Shown here piece by piece: positions 1-10,173 of a stretch of 64,000 nucleotides of DNA (positions are counted from its first letter, which is position 1; each line of letters opens with the position of its first letter). The stretch comes from Micromonospora sp. NBC_00389 (GTDB lineage Bacteria; Actinomycetota; Actinomycetes; Mycobacteriales; Micromonosporaceae). The notes beneath the pieces were generated by a model. It saw nothing but the letters and a program-made list of their open reading frames with translations, did not search any database and was not told where the DNA came from. Made by a program: the position numbers and the translations under genes. The DNA is taken from assembly GCF_036059255.1 (NCBI RefSeq), contig NZ_CP107947.1, positions 6,262,001-6,326,000 on the forward strand, written 5' to 3'.

Positions 1-1
1 G

Positions 2-76
2 CTGGTCGCGGGTGCCGTACCGGCCCGGGTCCTGCTGCGGCGGCGCAGCCTGCCGGCCCTGAGCGACGGACGCTGA
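2..76 (+). CDS. 3' end of a probable FtsX-like ABC permease (partial)
   Basis: Only the last 24 codons and a TGA stop lie inside the window. The readable tail begins L-V-A-G-A-V-P-A-R-V and continues with an Arg-rich stretch. This resembles the C-terminal end of MacB/FtsX-type permeases, where the last membrane helix is followed by a P-A-R-x-A-x-R segment. A two-component system directly downstream on the same strand fits a regulated permease, but 24 residues are too few to be certain. The gene starts before the window. Confidence 0.45.
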   Translation: MVAGAVPARVLLRRRSLPALSDGR

Positions 77-173
77 CCGTGCGCACGGCTGGATCGCCGC
101 TCGGACCCGTCCTCCGGATCGTCGGGGGCCGGATCCGGCCGGCGGCCGCGGTCCGGTGCCGGCGCGCCGCCGG

Positions 174-179
174 TACGAT
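174..179 (+). promoter_or_regulatory. -10 element of a probable leaderless promoter
   Basis: TACGAT ends seven bases before the ATG at 187. No Shine-Dalgarno sequence lies in front of that ATG, so transcription probably starts at or next to the A of the start codon. The same spacing of a TANNNT-like hexamer to the start codon recurs before at least six other genes in this window. It supports 187 as the start of the kinase. Confidence 0.5.
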
Positions 180-186
180 CGCCGCG

Positions 187-1404
187 ATGATCCGCACAAC
201 GATGTCGGCGCTGGCGTACCTGTTCAGCAGCCTCGTCGCTGGTGTCGTCGGCCTCGCCTGGGCCGTGGCGTCCACCCTCGGCGTCGGTCTGCTGGCGATC
301 ACGCAGCTCGGCGGCCCGGCGTTCCTCGGCGCCGCCTGGGTGACCCGGCGCCTCGCCGACCTGGAGCGGCACCGGGCCGGTTGGGTGCTCGGCACCGCGA
401 TCGCCGCGCCGTACCTGCCGATCGAGGGCGCAACCATGCGGCAGCGGGTCAGCGCGGTCGCCGTGCAACCGGCCACCTGGCGGGACCTGGCCTGGCTGGT
501 CGCGCTGTTTCCGCTGGGCCTGGCAGGCGGGATCGCCGCCATCGTGATCACCGTCGTCGATCTCGCCGCCGTTGTGGCGCCGGTATGGGCGTGGGCGGTG
601 CCGAACCCGCACGCACCGTTCCCGATGCGTCCGCTCATGACGACGGTGCCGGGCCGGTTCGGCCTGACCGTCCTCGGCGTGCTGCTGTTGCCGGTCACCG
701 CGTGGTTCCTGCGGACCGCCGGGCTGCTCCAGGCCCGTACGGCCCGGGTCCTCCTGGCGCCCGGCGCGCACCGGCACCTGGTCGAGGAAGCTGCCCGACT
801 CGCGCAGACCCGCCGTCGGGTCGTCGACGCCCAGGCGGCGGAGCTGCGTCGGATCGAGCGGGACCTGCACGACGGCGCCCAGGCCCGGATCGTGGCCGCC
901 GGCATGACGCTGGCACTGGCTGCCCGCAAGCTGCGGGCAGGTGCGGCCGCCGCATCCGACGTGGACCTCGCCCGCCGGCAGCTCGACGACGCCCTCACCG
1001 AGCTGCGCCGGCTGGTACGCGGCATCCATCCGCCGATCCTCACCGACCGGGGGCTGCACGCCGCTGTCGCCGCCCTGGCCGGCGACAGCCCGCTCAGCGT
1101 CGAGATTCGGGGCGACCCGGACGACCGTTACCCGCCGGCGGTCGAGTCGGCGGCCTACTTCGTCATCGCCGAGGGTCTCGCCAACGCGGGCAAACACGCC
1201 GACGCCCGGACGTGCGTCGTCACCCTCGCCCGAACCGCCGGCACGGTCACCGTCACGCTCACCGACGACGGACAGGGCGGTGCCGACCCGTCCGGATCCG
1301 GGCTCGACGGTCTGCGCCGCCGCGTCGAGGCACTCGACGGCCGGCTCACCATCACCAGTCCACCCGGCGGTCCCACCGTCCTGTCCGCGGAGCTACCCCA
1401 CTGA
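187..1404 (+). CDS. Sensor histidine kinase (NarL/LuxR-type system)
   Basis: Membrane histidine kinase of 405 aa that would phosphorylate the response regulator encoded next to it. Residues 5-45, 95-125 and 140-175 form hydrophobic segments of a PF13796-like putative sensor region. The HisKA_3 dimerisation helix carries the phospho-acceptor His228 in RDLHDGAQ. The C-terminal HATPase domain (about 310-400) has the N box around ANAGKHAD and a G box in SGSGLDGLRRR. An upstream in-frame GTG at 79 would add 36 residues of low-complexity sequence. ATG 187 is preferred because a -10 hexamer sits seven bases upstream. The stop overlaps the regulator start (TGATG), so the pair is cotranscribed. The signal sensed is unknown; the neighbouring exporter suggests envelope or drug stress (inference). 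Confidence 0.9.
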   Translation: MIRTTMSALAYLFSSLVAGVVGLAWAVASTLGVGLLAITQLGGPAFLGAAWVTRRLADLERHRAGWVLGTAIAAPYLPIEGATMRQRVSAVAVQPATWRDLAWLVALFPLGLAGGIAAIVITVVDLAAVVAPVWAWAVPNPHAPFPMRPLMTTVPGRFGLTVLGVLLLPVTAWFLRTAGLLQARTARVLLAPGAHRHLVEEAARLAQTRRRVVDAQAAELRRIERDLHDGAQARIVAAGMTLALAARKLRAGAAAASDVDLARRQLDDALTELRRLVRGIHPPILTDRGLHAAVAALAGDSPLSVEIRGDPDDRYPPAVESAAYFVIAEGLANAGKHADARTCVVTLARTAGTVTVTLTDDGQGGADPSGSGLDGLRRRVEALDGRLTITSPPGGPTVLSAELPH

Positions 1405-2048
1405 TGCGCATCGTGATCGCCGAGGACCTGCTGCTGCTCCGGGACGGCATGGTACGGCTGCTGACCGACACCGGCCACACCGTCGTCGCCGCCGTCGACA
1501 CCGCACCCGCCCTGCTGGCGGCCGTCACCGAGCACCGACCCGACCTGTCGATCGTCGACGTTCGACTGCCACCCGGCTTTCGCGACGAAGGGCTCCGCGC
1601 CGCTCTGACGCTGCGTGCCACGGACCCGGACACCAAGGTGCTCATCGTCTCCCAGTACGTCGAACGGGCCTACGCCGTGGAACTGCTCGCCGACGGCCGG
1701 GGCGGTGTCGGGTACCTTCTCAAGGACCGCGTAACCGCTCTCGACGACTTCCTCGACGCGGTGGAGCGGGTCGCCCACGGTGGCACCGCCCTGGACCCGG
1801 AGGTGGTCCGCCAGCTGTTCACCCGCAACAGCCGCAACCACGGAGTCGACGGGCTCACCGCACGGGAACGAGAGGTGCTCGGCCTCATGGCCCAGGGCCT
1901 GTCCAACGCGGCCATCTGCGCCGCGCTCGTCCTGGCGCCGGTGTCGGTGGAGAAGCACATCACCAACATCTTCGCCAAGCTCGACCTGCCGCCGGCCGAG
2001 GACGCCAACCGGCGTGTTCGTGCGGTCCTCGCCTACCTCAACCACTAG
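1404..2048 (+). CDS. Response regulator, NarL/FixJ family
   Basis: DNA-binding response regulator of 214 aa. The receiver domain has acidic pocket residues E7/D8, phosphorylation site D52 (SIVDVRLP) and conserved K107 (YLLKDR). The LuxR-type helix-turn-helix occupies about 150-200 (LTAREREVLGLMAQGLSN, then VEKHITNIFAKL). The ATG overlaps the kinase stop by one base, giving translational coupling. Its target is not shown by the sequence; the drr-type exporter 96 bp downstream is the obvious candidate. Confidence 0.92.
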   Translation: MRIVIAEDLLLLRDGMVRLLTDTGHTVVAAVDTAPALLAAVTEHRPDLSIVDVRLPPGFRDEGLRAALTLRATDPDTKVLIVSQYVERAYAVELLADGRGGVGYLLKDRVTALDDFLDAVERVAHGGTALDPEVVRQLFTRNSRNHGVDGLTAREREVLGLMAQGLSNAAICAALVLAPVSVEKHITNIFAKLDLPPAEDANRRVRAVLAYLNH

Positions 2049-2082
2049 CCAGCCGTACGCGGCTCGGCCCGGCCGGCCGCCT

Positions 2083-2122
2083 TGTCGGTCGCGTGTCGGT
2101 GCCGTGTCGGGGCGGTGTCAGG
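2083..2122 (+). promoter_or_regulatory. Four 11-bp-spaced direct repeats in front of the ABC exporter (SARP-type operator)
   Basis: TGTCGG occurs at 2083, 2094 and 2105 and TGTCAG at 2116, an exact 11-bp period, so all copies fall on one face of the helix. Nine bases after the last heptamer is a -10-like CACGAT (2132-2137), seven bases before ATG 2145. Tandem heptamers at 11-bp spacing placed just upstream of the -10 are the known binding architecture of SARP-family activators. A large SARP/AfsR-type regulator is encoded immediately downstream of this exporter (3951-7130), which makes it a natural candidate to bind here (inference). Confidence 0.6.
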
Positions 2123-2144
2123 TGCCCCGCGCACGATCTACGGC

Positions 2145-3121
<977 letters not shown>

Positions 3122-3125
<4 letters not shown>

Positions 3126-3949
3126 GCACCCTCGTCCGCACAGACCCCACGACGAGCCCTGTGCTCTCGACGGCCGCCCCGAACCCACGGCCGTTCCGGC
3201 TGGTCCGGCACTCACTGGCGCTCGCCAAGCGCAGCCTCATCAAGACCTGGCGTACGCCCGAGGCGCTCATCGACGTCACGCTGCAACCGGTGCTGTTCCT
3301 GATCATCTTCGTGTACATCTTCGGCGGCGCGGTCGCCGGCTCCACCCACGACTACCTGCAGTTCCTGCTGCCCGGCATCCTGGCGCAGACCATCGCCACC
3401 GGCGCCATAGCGATCGGCGTCAACCTCAACACCGACATCGCCAAGGGCATCTTCGACCGGTTCCGGTCGCTGCCGATCCCGCGCTCCGCGCCACTGCTCG
3501 GCGCGGTCCTGGGCGACGTCGTCCGGTACGTGATCGTCACGATCTCGACCCTCGCGATCGGCTACCTGCTCGGTTTCCGGATCGACTCCGACCCGCTGCG
3601 TGCGATCGCCGGCTGCCTGCTCGCGGTGCTGTTCGCGCTCTGCCTGAGCTGGCTGCCGGTCTTCGTGGGCATGAAGGTGCGTACCCCGGGAGCGGTGCAG
3701 GGCCTGATGTTCGCGTTGATCATGCCGCTGAGCTTCGCGTCGAACGTGTTCGTCAGCGCCGACACCCTGCCCGGTTGGATGCAGGCCTTCGTGGACGTCA
3801 ACCCGATGACCCACCTGGTGGCAGCGGTGCGCGGACTGTTCCTCGGCACGCCGGTCGGCTCGCACGTGTGGTGGACGCTCGCCTGGTGCGCCGGCTTCGT
3901 GGCGGTGTTCATGCCGCTGGCGCTGCGCGCGTATCGCAAGAAGATCTGA
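3122..3949 (+). CDS. ABC transporter permease, DrrB / ABC-2 type
   Basis: Membrane subunit of 275 aa partnering the preceding ATPase. It has about six hydrophobic segments, the first at residues 50-72 after an N-terminal cytoplasmic helix (RSLIKTWRTPEALIDVTLQP). The ABC-2 family pattern GxFDRFRSLPIPRSA is visible around 115-130 and NPMTHLVAAVRGLFLG near the C terminus. ATG 3122 overlaps the drrA-type stop by four bases. The gene ends one base before the stop of the convergent SARP gene, so no separate terminator fits between them. Confidence 0.9.
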
Positions 3950-3950
3950 C

Positions 3951-6900
3951 CTAGGCGAGCAGGTCGTCCATCAGCTCGCGGATCCGGGCGACGGCGGCGG
4001 CGACCGGCCGCTCGCGCCACGCGGCCAGCAACGGCTCACGCTGCTCCTCGTCTCCGAGGGCGGCGATGAGCCGTTCGCCGTGCCCGGGCGGGAAGAACGT
4101 CTCGACGTGGGTGCCGATCCGCGTACCGAGCGCGGACAGTTCGCGGGCGGCACCGACATCGCCCCGGTACGCGGCGAGTTCGGCGCCGCCCAGCGCCCAC
4201 GCCCCGATCACCGGCAGGTCCCGCGAGGACAGCGCGTCGGCGGCGGCGAGCGCGAGCAAGGTGGCGGCCTGGGAGACGGCGTCATCCGCCGACGACCGCC
4301 GTACCTCGGCCACCCGCACGTACAGGACCGCCACCGCGACCCGGAGCATGGCACGCGGCTGCGGCGGCGGCCCGGCCCACTCGGCGAGAGTGCGGGTCAC
4401 CCCGTCGGCGTGGGCGAGTGCCTCGTCGTACCGGGCGCGCTGCCAGGCGAGGTGCGCCAGGCCGAGACGCGCCTGCGCGATGTCCATCTGCTCGGCCTGG
4501 CCCGATGTCGCCGTCTCGCCCACCCGCCGCTCCGCCTCCGGATCGCCGGCCAGGGCGAGCTGCACGTCCAGCCGCACCCGGATCGACCGCGCGTCCTGCG
4601 TGGCGCCGACCAGTTCCATGTGCCAAACGCTGCGCGTCAGCCACTCGGCCGACCGGGCCTCCCCGCCTGGCATCAGGAACTGCCCGACGGCTCCCGCCGC
4701 CATCGCCATGCCCCAGTGGTCACCGACAACCTCGAATCGGCGGTACGCCTGCTCGGCGTCGACGATCGACGCCTGCGGCATGCCGCCGTTCTCCCGTACC
4801 GCCGCGCGGGCGAACAGGCCGAGCGCCTGCACGTACGGGTCCGGGTGCGCGATCATCTCGGCCGCGCTCTTCAGGCTCTCTTCCGGATCGGACTCGTCGA
4901 AGCCAGGCAACGCCGACGCGAGCGCGGTCAGCCGGGGCGACACCTCGGCGGGCCGCTCGGCCAGGAGTGTCCGAAGGGCCCGCCGGGCCAGCACGGCGAG
5001 CCGCAGCTCACCGCTGATGCCGGCGTTCACCCCGATCACGAGGCACGTCCAGGCGAGCCGGTCGGCGTCGGGCAGTGGCCGGCCGGTGGCCCGGCCGCGC
5101 AGGGTCGCCGAGCGTCGGCGTCGCTCCGGGTCCTCGACGTGCAACAGGCCGCGTGCCCAACCGACGACCTCGAGGTGCAGGCCGCGCACTGTCCAGAGGT
5201 GGAGCAGGGCGGTGGCGACGTCGATCGCGGCCGGCTCGTCGTCGTGCCCGAGCGCCCAGCGGAGGCCCGCGATCAGGTTGTCCTGCTCGGCGGCGCAGTG
5301 GTCGAGCGCCTCGACCTGTCCGGGGCCGACGAACCGGCCGGCGAGGGCGACGGCCAGCTCCCGAGCCCAACCGACCAGGCCGGTCATGGCGCAGGCCCGG
5401 TTGCCGGCCGCGTCGAGGCGGGCTTCACCGTACTCGCGGACGGTTTCGAGCATCCGGTAGCGGGGCGGGCCCTCTCCCTCGATCAGGGTCAGCAGGGACT
5501 GTTCGACGAGCGTCGCCAGGCCGCGTCGTACGTCCGGGGTCTGCGCGACCGCGGCGGCGAGGTCCGCGGTGAACGGCGCGGGGATGACCGCGAGCCGCTG
5601 GAGCAGCGCCTGGTCGTCGGGGGTGAGCAGTTCCCGGCTCCAGTCGACCATCGCCCACAGGCTCGCGTGCCGTTCCGGCAGGCCGCGCAGCGCATCGTCG
5701 AGCAGCGCGAACCGGTCGGTCAGCCCCGCGAGCACATCGTCGATCGGCATGTGGCGCAGTCGTGCGGCGGCCAGTTCAAGCGCCAGTGGCAGGTTGTCGA
5801 GCCGGTGGCACAGCGCGAGCGCCCGCTCGGCGTCCCAGGTCAGCACCGCACCGCCGGCTCTCGCCCGGGACTCGATGAGCCCGAGCGCGTCGGAGTCCGG
5901 CAACACGGTCAGTCGGTGGACCGTCTCGCCGGCCAGGCCCAACGGAGCCCGGCTGGTCGCGAGGACCGCGACCTCCGGCGAGGTCACCGCCAGCAGGTCG
6001 GCCACGACGGTGGCCGCCGCGTGGAGAACGTGCTCGCAGTTGTCCAGTACGACGAGCCCATCGACGTCCGGTGCCACGGCGCGCAGGCGCTCCTCGGGGC
6101 TGAGCACCCTCCGTTCGAGGCCCAGGTTGCCGCCGGTCGCCGAGGTGTCCGCGCCTCCAAGCGCCGCGAGCACCGTGGGCAGCACCTCGTCTGGCGAGCG
6201 CAGTCCGGCGAGTTCGACCACCCGTACCGACTGCCCGGCCGCCGCCGCGCGCCGCGCCACCTCGGCGGCGAGCCGGGTCTTGCCCGCACCGCCGGTCGCC
6301 ACGATCGTCACCAGAGCCGCCTCAGTGAGTGCCGCACGCACCGCTTCGACGTCCTGCTCCCGGCCGACGAGAGCGGTAACCGGGCGGCGCCACGCGGCGG
6401 GCAGGGCAATCCGCGCCGGCTGCCGGGGCGGTGCCACGACGGCCGGGGTGGTGAGCTCGCCGCGCAGTAGCGCCAGGTGGACCTGTGTGATCACGGGGGA
6501 CGGGTCGCTGCCGTACCGGTCGGCCAGTTCGGCGCGCAGCCGCTCGACCACCTCCAGTGCCTCCGCGTCCCGGCCCTGGGCGGCGAGGACCCGGACGAGC
6601 AGGGCAGCCGACGGCTCGTCCGGCGGCGTACGCGCGACAAGCCTGCGCAGGTCAGCCTCGTCGTACGGCCCCACACCGGCGAGTGCCGCCTCCGCGCGCA
6701 GCGCGGCGACGTCCGCGAACAGGCGCGCGTCCGCGGCGGTGACGAGCTCCGGGACCTCGGGGAACAGGGCACGGGCCTGGTCGGCTGAGCTGCGGGCGGC
6801 AAGGACGTCACCGGTCCCGAGTACGGCACGCGCCCGCTCGACGAGCGCCCGCGCCTCGACCGCGTCAACGGTGACCTGCTCGGCGGGCAGGCGGTATCCC

Positions 6901-7130
6901 GCCGGCACCGCGACCACGGGCAGCCCGAGGCGGCGTACCCGGGACACGAGCGCCTGCACGGCACCGGGCGCGTCGTCGGGGGGCGCGCCGTCCCACACGG
7001 CGTCCACGAGCAGCGCGGTGGAGACCGCCCGCCCGCGCGCGTCGACGAGCGCGCGGAGCACCGCCGCAAGCCGCTCGCCCCGGACCGGCCGGCCGTCGAC
7101 GGCGAGCGGGCCGAGGATCGTGATCTGCAC
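3951..7130 (-). CDS. AfsR/SARP-family transcriptional regulator with NB-ARC ATPase
   Basis: Large cytoplasmic activator of 1059 aa. Residues 1-82 form an OmpR-type winged helix (start MQITILGPLAVDG, end PAGYRL). About 85-230 is the bacterial transcriptional activation domain. An NB-ARC/AAA module follows with P-loop ATGGAGKTRL (about 278-287) and Walker B region GLVVLDNCEH, then a long helical TPR-like tail. GTG 7130 is preferred because a GGGGGA ribosome site precedes it; GTG 7148 would add six residues. Proteins of this architecture (AfsR, SARP) bind tandem heptamer repeats and activate specialised metabolism or export genes. Four such repeats lie in the exporter promoter next door. Confidence 0.88.
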   Translation of the reverse strand: MQITILGPLAVDGRPVRGERLAAVLRALVDARGRAVSTALLVDAVWDGAPPDDAPGAVQALVSRVRRLGLPVVAVPAGYRLPAEQVTVDAVEARALVERARAVLGTGDVLAARSSADQARALFPEVPELVTAADARLFADVAALRAEAALAGVGPYDEADLRRLVARTPPDEPSAALLVRVLAAQGRDAEALEVVERLRAELADRYGSDPSPVITQVHLALLRGELTTPAVVAPPRQPARIALPAAWRRPVTALVGREQDVEAVRAALTEAALVTIVATGGAGKTRLAAEVARRAAAAGQSVRVVELAGLRSPDEVLPTVLAALGGADTSATGGNLGLERRVLSPEERLRAVAPDVDGLVVLDNCEHVLHAAATVVADLLAVTSPEVAVLATSRAPLGLAGETVHRLTVLPDSDALGLIESRARAGGAVLTWDAERALALCHRLDNLPLALELAAARLRHMPIDDVLAGLTDRFALLDDALRGLPERHASLWAMVDWSRELLTPDDQALLQRLAVIPAPFTADLAAAVAQTPDVRRGLATLVEQSLLTLIEGEGPPRYRMLETVREYGEARLDAAGNRACAMTGLVGWARELAVALAGRFVGPGQVEALDHCAAEQDNLIAGLRWALGHDDEPAAIDVATALLHLWTVRGLHLEVVGWARGLLHVEDPERRRRSATLRGRATGRPLPDADRLAWTCLVIGVNAGISGELRLAVLARRALRTLLAERPAEVSPRLTALASALPGFDESDPEESLKSAAEMIAHPDPYVQALGLFARAAVRENGGMPQASIVDAEQAYRRFEVVGDHWGMAMAAGAVGQFLMPGGEARSAEWLTRSVWHMELVGATQDARSIRVRLDVQLALAGDPEAERRVGETATSGQAEQMDIAQARLGLAHLAWQRARYDEALAHADGVTRTLAEWAGPPPQPRAMLRVAVAVLYVRVAEVRRSSADDAVSQAATLLALAAADALSSRDLPVIGAWALGGAELAAYRGDVGAARELSALGTRIGTHVETFFPPGHGERLIAALGDEEQREPLLAAWRERPVAAAVARIRELMDDLLA

Positions 7131-7300
7131 GGACCCAGCATCCCCCACCGGTGGGCCGGGTCGCCGGCCACCCGCTTGTGGTCATCGCTTGCCCCGAGGA
7201 TCGGGGTTCAGGTCGCGGGACGCATACCCGGAGCCCGAGCGGCTGCTGAAGGCGCGGGGTGGGCCGCCCGCCGATCCGTGGGCGTGTGAGGATGCAGCTC

Positions 7301-8350
7301 GTGCGTGCCGTGATCTTCGACGAGTTCGGCGTCCGACCCGAGGTCCGTGACGTCCCGGACCCGGTGCCGCCACCCGGGGGCGCCGTCATCCGTGTCGAGG
7401 CGACCGGGTTGTGCCGCAGCGACTGGCACGGTTGGCAGGGGCACGATTCCGACATCCGACCGCCACACGTCCCCGGTCACGAGTTCGCGGGCGTCGTCAC
7501 GGCGGTCGGCACCGGCGTACGCGGCTGGCGGCCCGGCGACCGGGTCACCGCACCCTTCGTCTGCGCGTGTGGGCAGTGCGCGGCCTGCCTGGCGGGCGAC
7601 CAGCAGGTCTGTGAACGCCAGACGCAGCCCGGCTTCACCCACTGGGGGTCGTTCGCCGAGTACGTCGCGCTGCACAATGCCGACGTCAACCTGGTCCGGC
7701 TCCCCGACGAGCTGGACTACCCGGCCGCGGCGGCGCTCGGCTGCCGGTTCGCCACGGCGTTCCGCGCGGTGGTCAGTCAGGGGCGGGTCGGCGCCGGCGA
7801 GTGGGTGGCGGTGCACGGCTGCGGCGGCGTGGGACTCTCTGCAGTGATGATCGCCGCGGCCTGCGGCGCGCGGGTGGTGGCGATCGACATCGCCCCCGCC
7901 GCGCTCGAGCTGGCCAGGAGCTTCGGTGCCACGGTCTGCCTGGACGGCAGCACCCTCACCGGCCCGGGCGCGGTGGCCGCCGCCGTTCGGGAGGCGACCG
8001 GCGGCGGGGCGCACCTGTCGCTCGACGCACTGGGCAGTCACGCCACCTGCATAGCCTCGGTGGAGTGCCTGCGGCGGCGGGGACGGCACGTTCAGGTCGG
8101 ACTTCTTCCCACCGCCCAGGGCCGTCCGGCCGTGCCGATGGAGCTCGTGATCGCGTTCGAGCTGGAGCTGCGCGGCAGCCACGGGATGGCGGCGCACGCC
8201 TACCCGGAGCTACTCGGGCTGGTCACCGCCGGCGTGCTGCGCCCAGCCGAGCTGATCACCCGCACCATCGGCCTCGACGAGGTGCCTCACGCGTTGGCCA
8301 CGATGGACCAGCCCGGTCACGGGGGAATGTGCCTCATCCACCCCCGATGA
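7301..8350 (+). CDS. Zinc-dependent alcohol dehydrogenase (MDR family)
   Basis: Medium-chain dehydrogenase/reductase of 349 aa, predicted to oxidise an alcohol with NAD(P). The GroES-like domain holds the catalytic zinc ligands C38 (GLCRSDWH) and H60-E61 (GHEFAG). The structural zinc site is C90, C93, C96 and C104. The Rossmann fold has GCGGVGLS near 170, followed by the acidic end of beta-2 (AIDIAP), which favours NAD. GTG 7301 has a GAGGA site eight bases upstream; the in-frame ATG at 7292 lies inside that site. It stands alone, divergent from the SARP gene and convergent with the GHL10 gene. Confidence 0.88.
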   Translation: MRAVIFDEFGVRPEVRDVPDPVPPPGGAVIRVEATGLCRSDWHGWQGHDSDIRPPHVPGHEFAGVVTAVGTGVRGWRPGDRVTAPFVCACGQCAACLAGDQQVCERQTQPGFTHWGSFAEYVALHNADVNLVRLPDELDYPAAAALGCRFATAFRAVVSQGRVGAGEWVAVHGCGGVGLSAVMIAAACGARVVAIDIAPAALELARSFGATVCLDGSTLTGPGAVAAAVREATGGGAHLSLDALGSHATCIASVECLRRRGRHVQVGLLPTAQGRPAVPMELVIAFELELRGSHGMAAHAYPELLGLVTAGVLRPAELITRTIGLDEVPHALATMDQPGHGGMCLIHPR

Positions 8351-8365
8351 AGGGGATGTCCCACG

Positions 8366-10015
8366 TCACGGCGATGCGGACGTGGCAGCGCTGAGTGCGC
8401 CCTCGTTCCCGCTGCGATCCAACGCGGACACGCAGTAGGAGAGCGGGCCGTCGGCTGGGGCGGTGCGGTCGACCCAGCCCGTACCACGGGCGGTGCCGAC
8501 GAGCCGGGCGGTGTCGCCGTCCACCCGGTAGACGGCGAAGCTCGCGGCGCCGTCCCCCCGCCAGGTCAGCGCCACCCCGCCGGTGTCCGCACGCCGCACG
8601 CCGGTGACCGTGGGCGCGGCCGGCGGCGGCGCCGCCGGTAGCTGCGCCATCACGGGTACCAGCGCCGGGCCGGCGTAGTGCGCCGCGCTGTACCGGCTGA
8701 CCGCCCCGAGTTTGTCGGCCCGCACCTGCCGGGCGCTGAAGTGCACGCTTCCGCTCACCCCGTGCCGGCGGTTGAGCGTGAGCTGGCGGTCCAGCTCGGC
8801 CGGGTCGCGCCAGGCGCCACGCTCGCCCACCCGGTAGTCGGCCTGCCCGATGTAGAGCTGCACCCGGGTGCCCTTCACCGTGGCCGCCCACCATGGCAGG
8901 AGCTTGGCGTAGTCGGCCTTGTCGAACCCGATGTGCCAGTAGAGCTGCGGTACGACGTAGTCCAGCCACTGCTTTCGTACCCACAGTCGGGTGTCGGCGT
9001 AGATGTCGTCGTAGCTCTGCAGACCGGCGGTGGCTGAGCCGGCCGGGTCGGTGCGCGCGTTGCGCCAGATGCCGAACGGGCTGATCCCGAACTTCACCCA
9101 CGGCTTGATCGCCTTGATCCGTTCGCTCATCTCCCGGACCAGCGTGTTCACGTTGTCCCGCCGCCAGGCGTGTTTGTCCGCGAAGCCCTTGCCGTACCGG
9201 GTGAACGCCGCGCCGTCCGGGAAGTCCTGCCCGGCCTCCGGGTACGGGTAGAAGAAGTCGTCGAAGTGCACCCCGTCGACGTCGTACCGCTGGACGGCCT
9301 CCAGCATCGCGTCCTCCACGAAGGTGCGCGCTTCGGGAATTCCCGGGTTGAAGTAGAGGCGGCTGCCGGGTCGGTCGGCGCTGGGATAGGTGACCACCCA
9401 GTCGCGGTGCCGCCGCAGCGGGTGTGTCGGCGCGAGCTGGTCCAGCTTGGGGCCGGGCCCGCCGACCGTGGCCGGCTGCCCGCCCCGGTACGGGTTGAAC
9501 CAGGCGTGAAACTCCAGGTTGCGGGCGTGCGCCTCGGCGACCATGAACTCCATCGGGTCCCAGCCCGGGTCGCGGCCGTCGCGTCGTCCGGTCAGCCACT
9601 CCGACCAGGGCGCGTAGTTGGACGGCCAGAGCGCGTCCCCGCTTGGGCGCACGTGCACGAAAACCGCGTTGTGGTTGCGTCGCACGGCCAGGTCCAGCCA
9701 CCCGCGGAACTCCGCCCGCACCGTCTCGGCTGGCAACCCCCGGCGACTCGGCCAGTCGATGTTGTTCACCGTCGTGATCCACATGCCACGCAGTTCGCGG
9801 GGCGCCTGGGCCGGCCGACCCGCACAGGTGGGGATGTCGCCCGCCGCGCCGGCGACCGAGTTGCCCCGCTGCGGTGCGCCGCCTTCGCCCGCAACCCGGT
9901 CCCGCAACGACCAGGCACCGACCACGATCGCCATGACGAACGCGACGACCACTGCGACGAGCGCTCGGGCACGACGACGGCTATTGGGTGCGGCGGGCGG
10001 AGCGGCGGCGGGCAT
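8366..10015 (-). CDS. Glycoside hydrolase-like family 10 (GHL10, PF02638) protein with C-terminal FN3
   Basis: Membrane-anchored or secreted protein of 549 aa. Residues 16-35 form one hydrophobic segment after an Arg-rich start, acting as a signal anchor. The GHL10 domain (about 75-390) opens with RGMWITTVNNIDWPS and contains VHFDDFFYPYP and YVVPQLYWHIGF, typical of this YngK-like TIM-barrel family. A fibronectin type III module follows at about 465-548. ATG 10015 is chosen; an in-frame GTG at 10054 would add 13 residues. Family members are thought to act on bacterial cell-wall or extracellular polysaccharide, but the substrate here is unknown. Confidence 0.85.
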   Translation of the reverse strand: MPAAAPPAAPNSRRRARALVAVVVAFVMAIVVGAWSLRDRVAGEGGAPQRGNSVAGAAGDIPTCAGRPAQAPRELRGMWITTVNNIDWPSRRGLPAETVRAEFRGWLDLAVRRNHNAVFVHVRPSGDALWPSNYAPWSEWLTGRRDGRDPGWDPMEFMVAEAHARNLEFHAWFNPYRGGQPATVGGPGPKLDQLAPTHPLRRHRDWVVTYPSADRPGSRLYFNPGIPEARTFVEDAMLEAVQRYDVDGVHFDDFFYPYPEAGQDFPDGAAFTRYGKGFADKHAWRRDNVNTLVREMSERIKAIKPWVKFGISPFGIWRNARTDPAGSATAGLQSYDDIYADTRLWVRKQWLDYVVPQLYWHIGFDKADYAKLLPWWAATVKGTRVQLYIGQADYRVGERGAWRDPAELDRQLTLNRRHGVSGSVHFSARQVRADKLGAVSRYSAAHYAGPALVPVMAQLPAAPPPAAPTVTGVRRADTGGVALTWRGDGAASFAVYRVDGDTARLVGTARGTGWVDRTAPADGPLSYCVSALDRSGNEGALSAATSASP

Positions 10016-10125
10016 TGCCCCAGTCTGCCCAGGGTTGCCCGGCGGATGAAACACGATGGGCCGTTACTTAACGCTCAGCTAAGTCGGGCCGCTCATGCGG
10101 TGGCCGCTTCAGCCCACCCGCTTGC

Positions 10126-10165
10126 CGGGCCTCGGCGCCCAGGAATGCTGGGGCGTCGAGGCCCG
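10126..10165 (-). terminator. Hairpin terminator after the chitinase gene
   Basis: Two arms of about 17 bases (10126-10142 and 10148-10165) pair almost completely around a five-base loop. The structure begins nine bases after the chitinase stop codon. There is no U-tract, as is common in high-GC actinomycetes. Confidence 0.7.
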
Positions 10166-10173
10166 ACCGCAGG

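Noticed and set aside
4080..6470. 796-codon open frame on the plus strand
   Set aside because: It lies antisense to the SARP gene, which has full domain homology. The plus-strand translation is Arg/Gly-rich without any family pattern, as expected from high-GC mirror frames.
7182..7260. Possible tRNA-like sequence (GGTTCAGGTCGCGGGAC)
   Set aside because: The bases around the apparent T loop do not pair into an acceptor or T stem and no anticodon arm is present.
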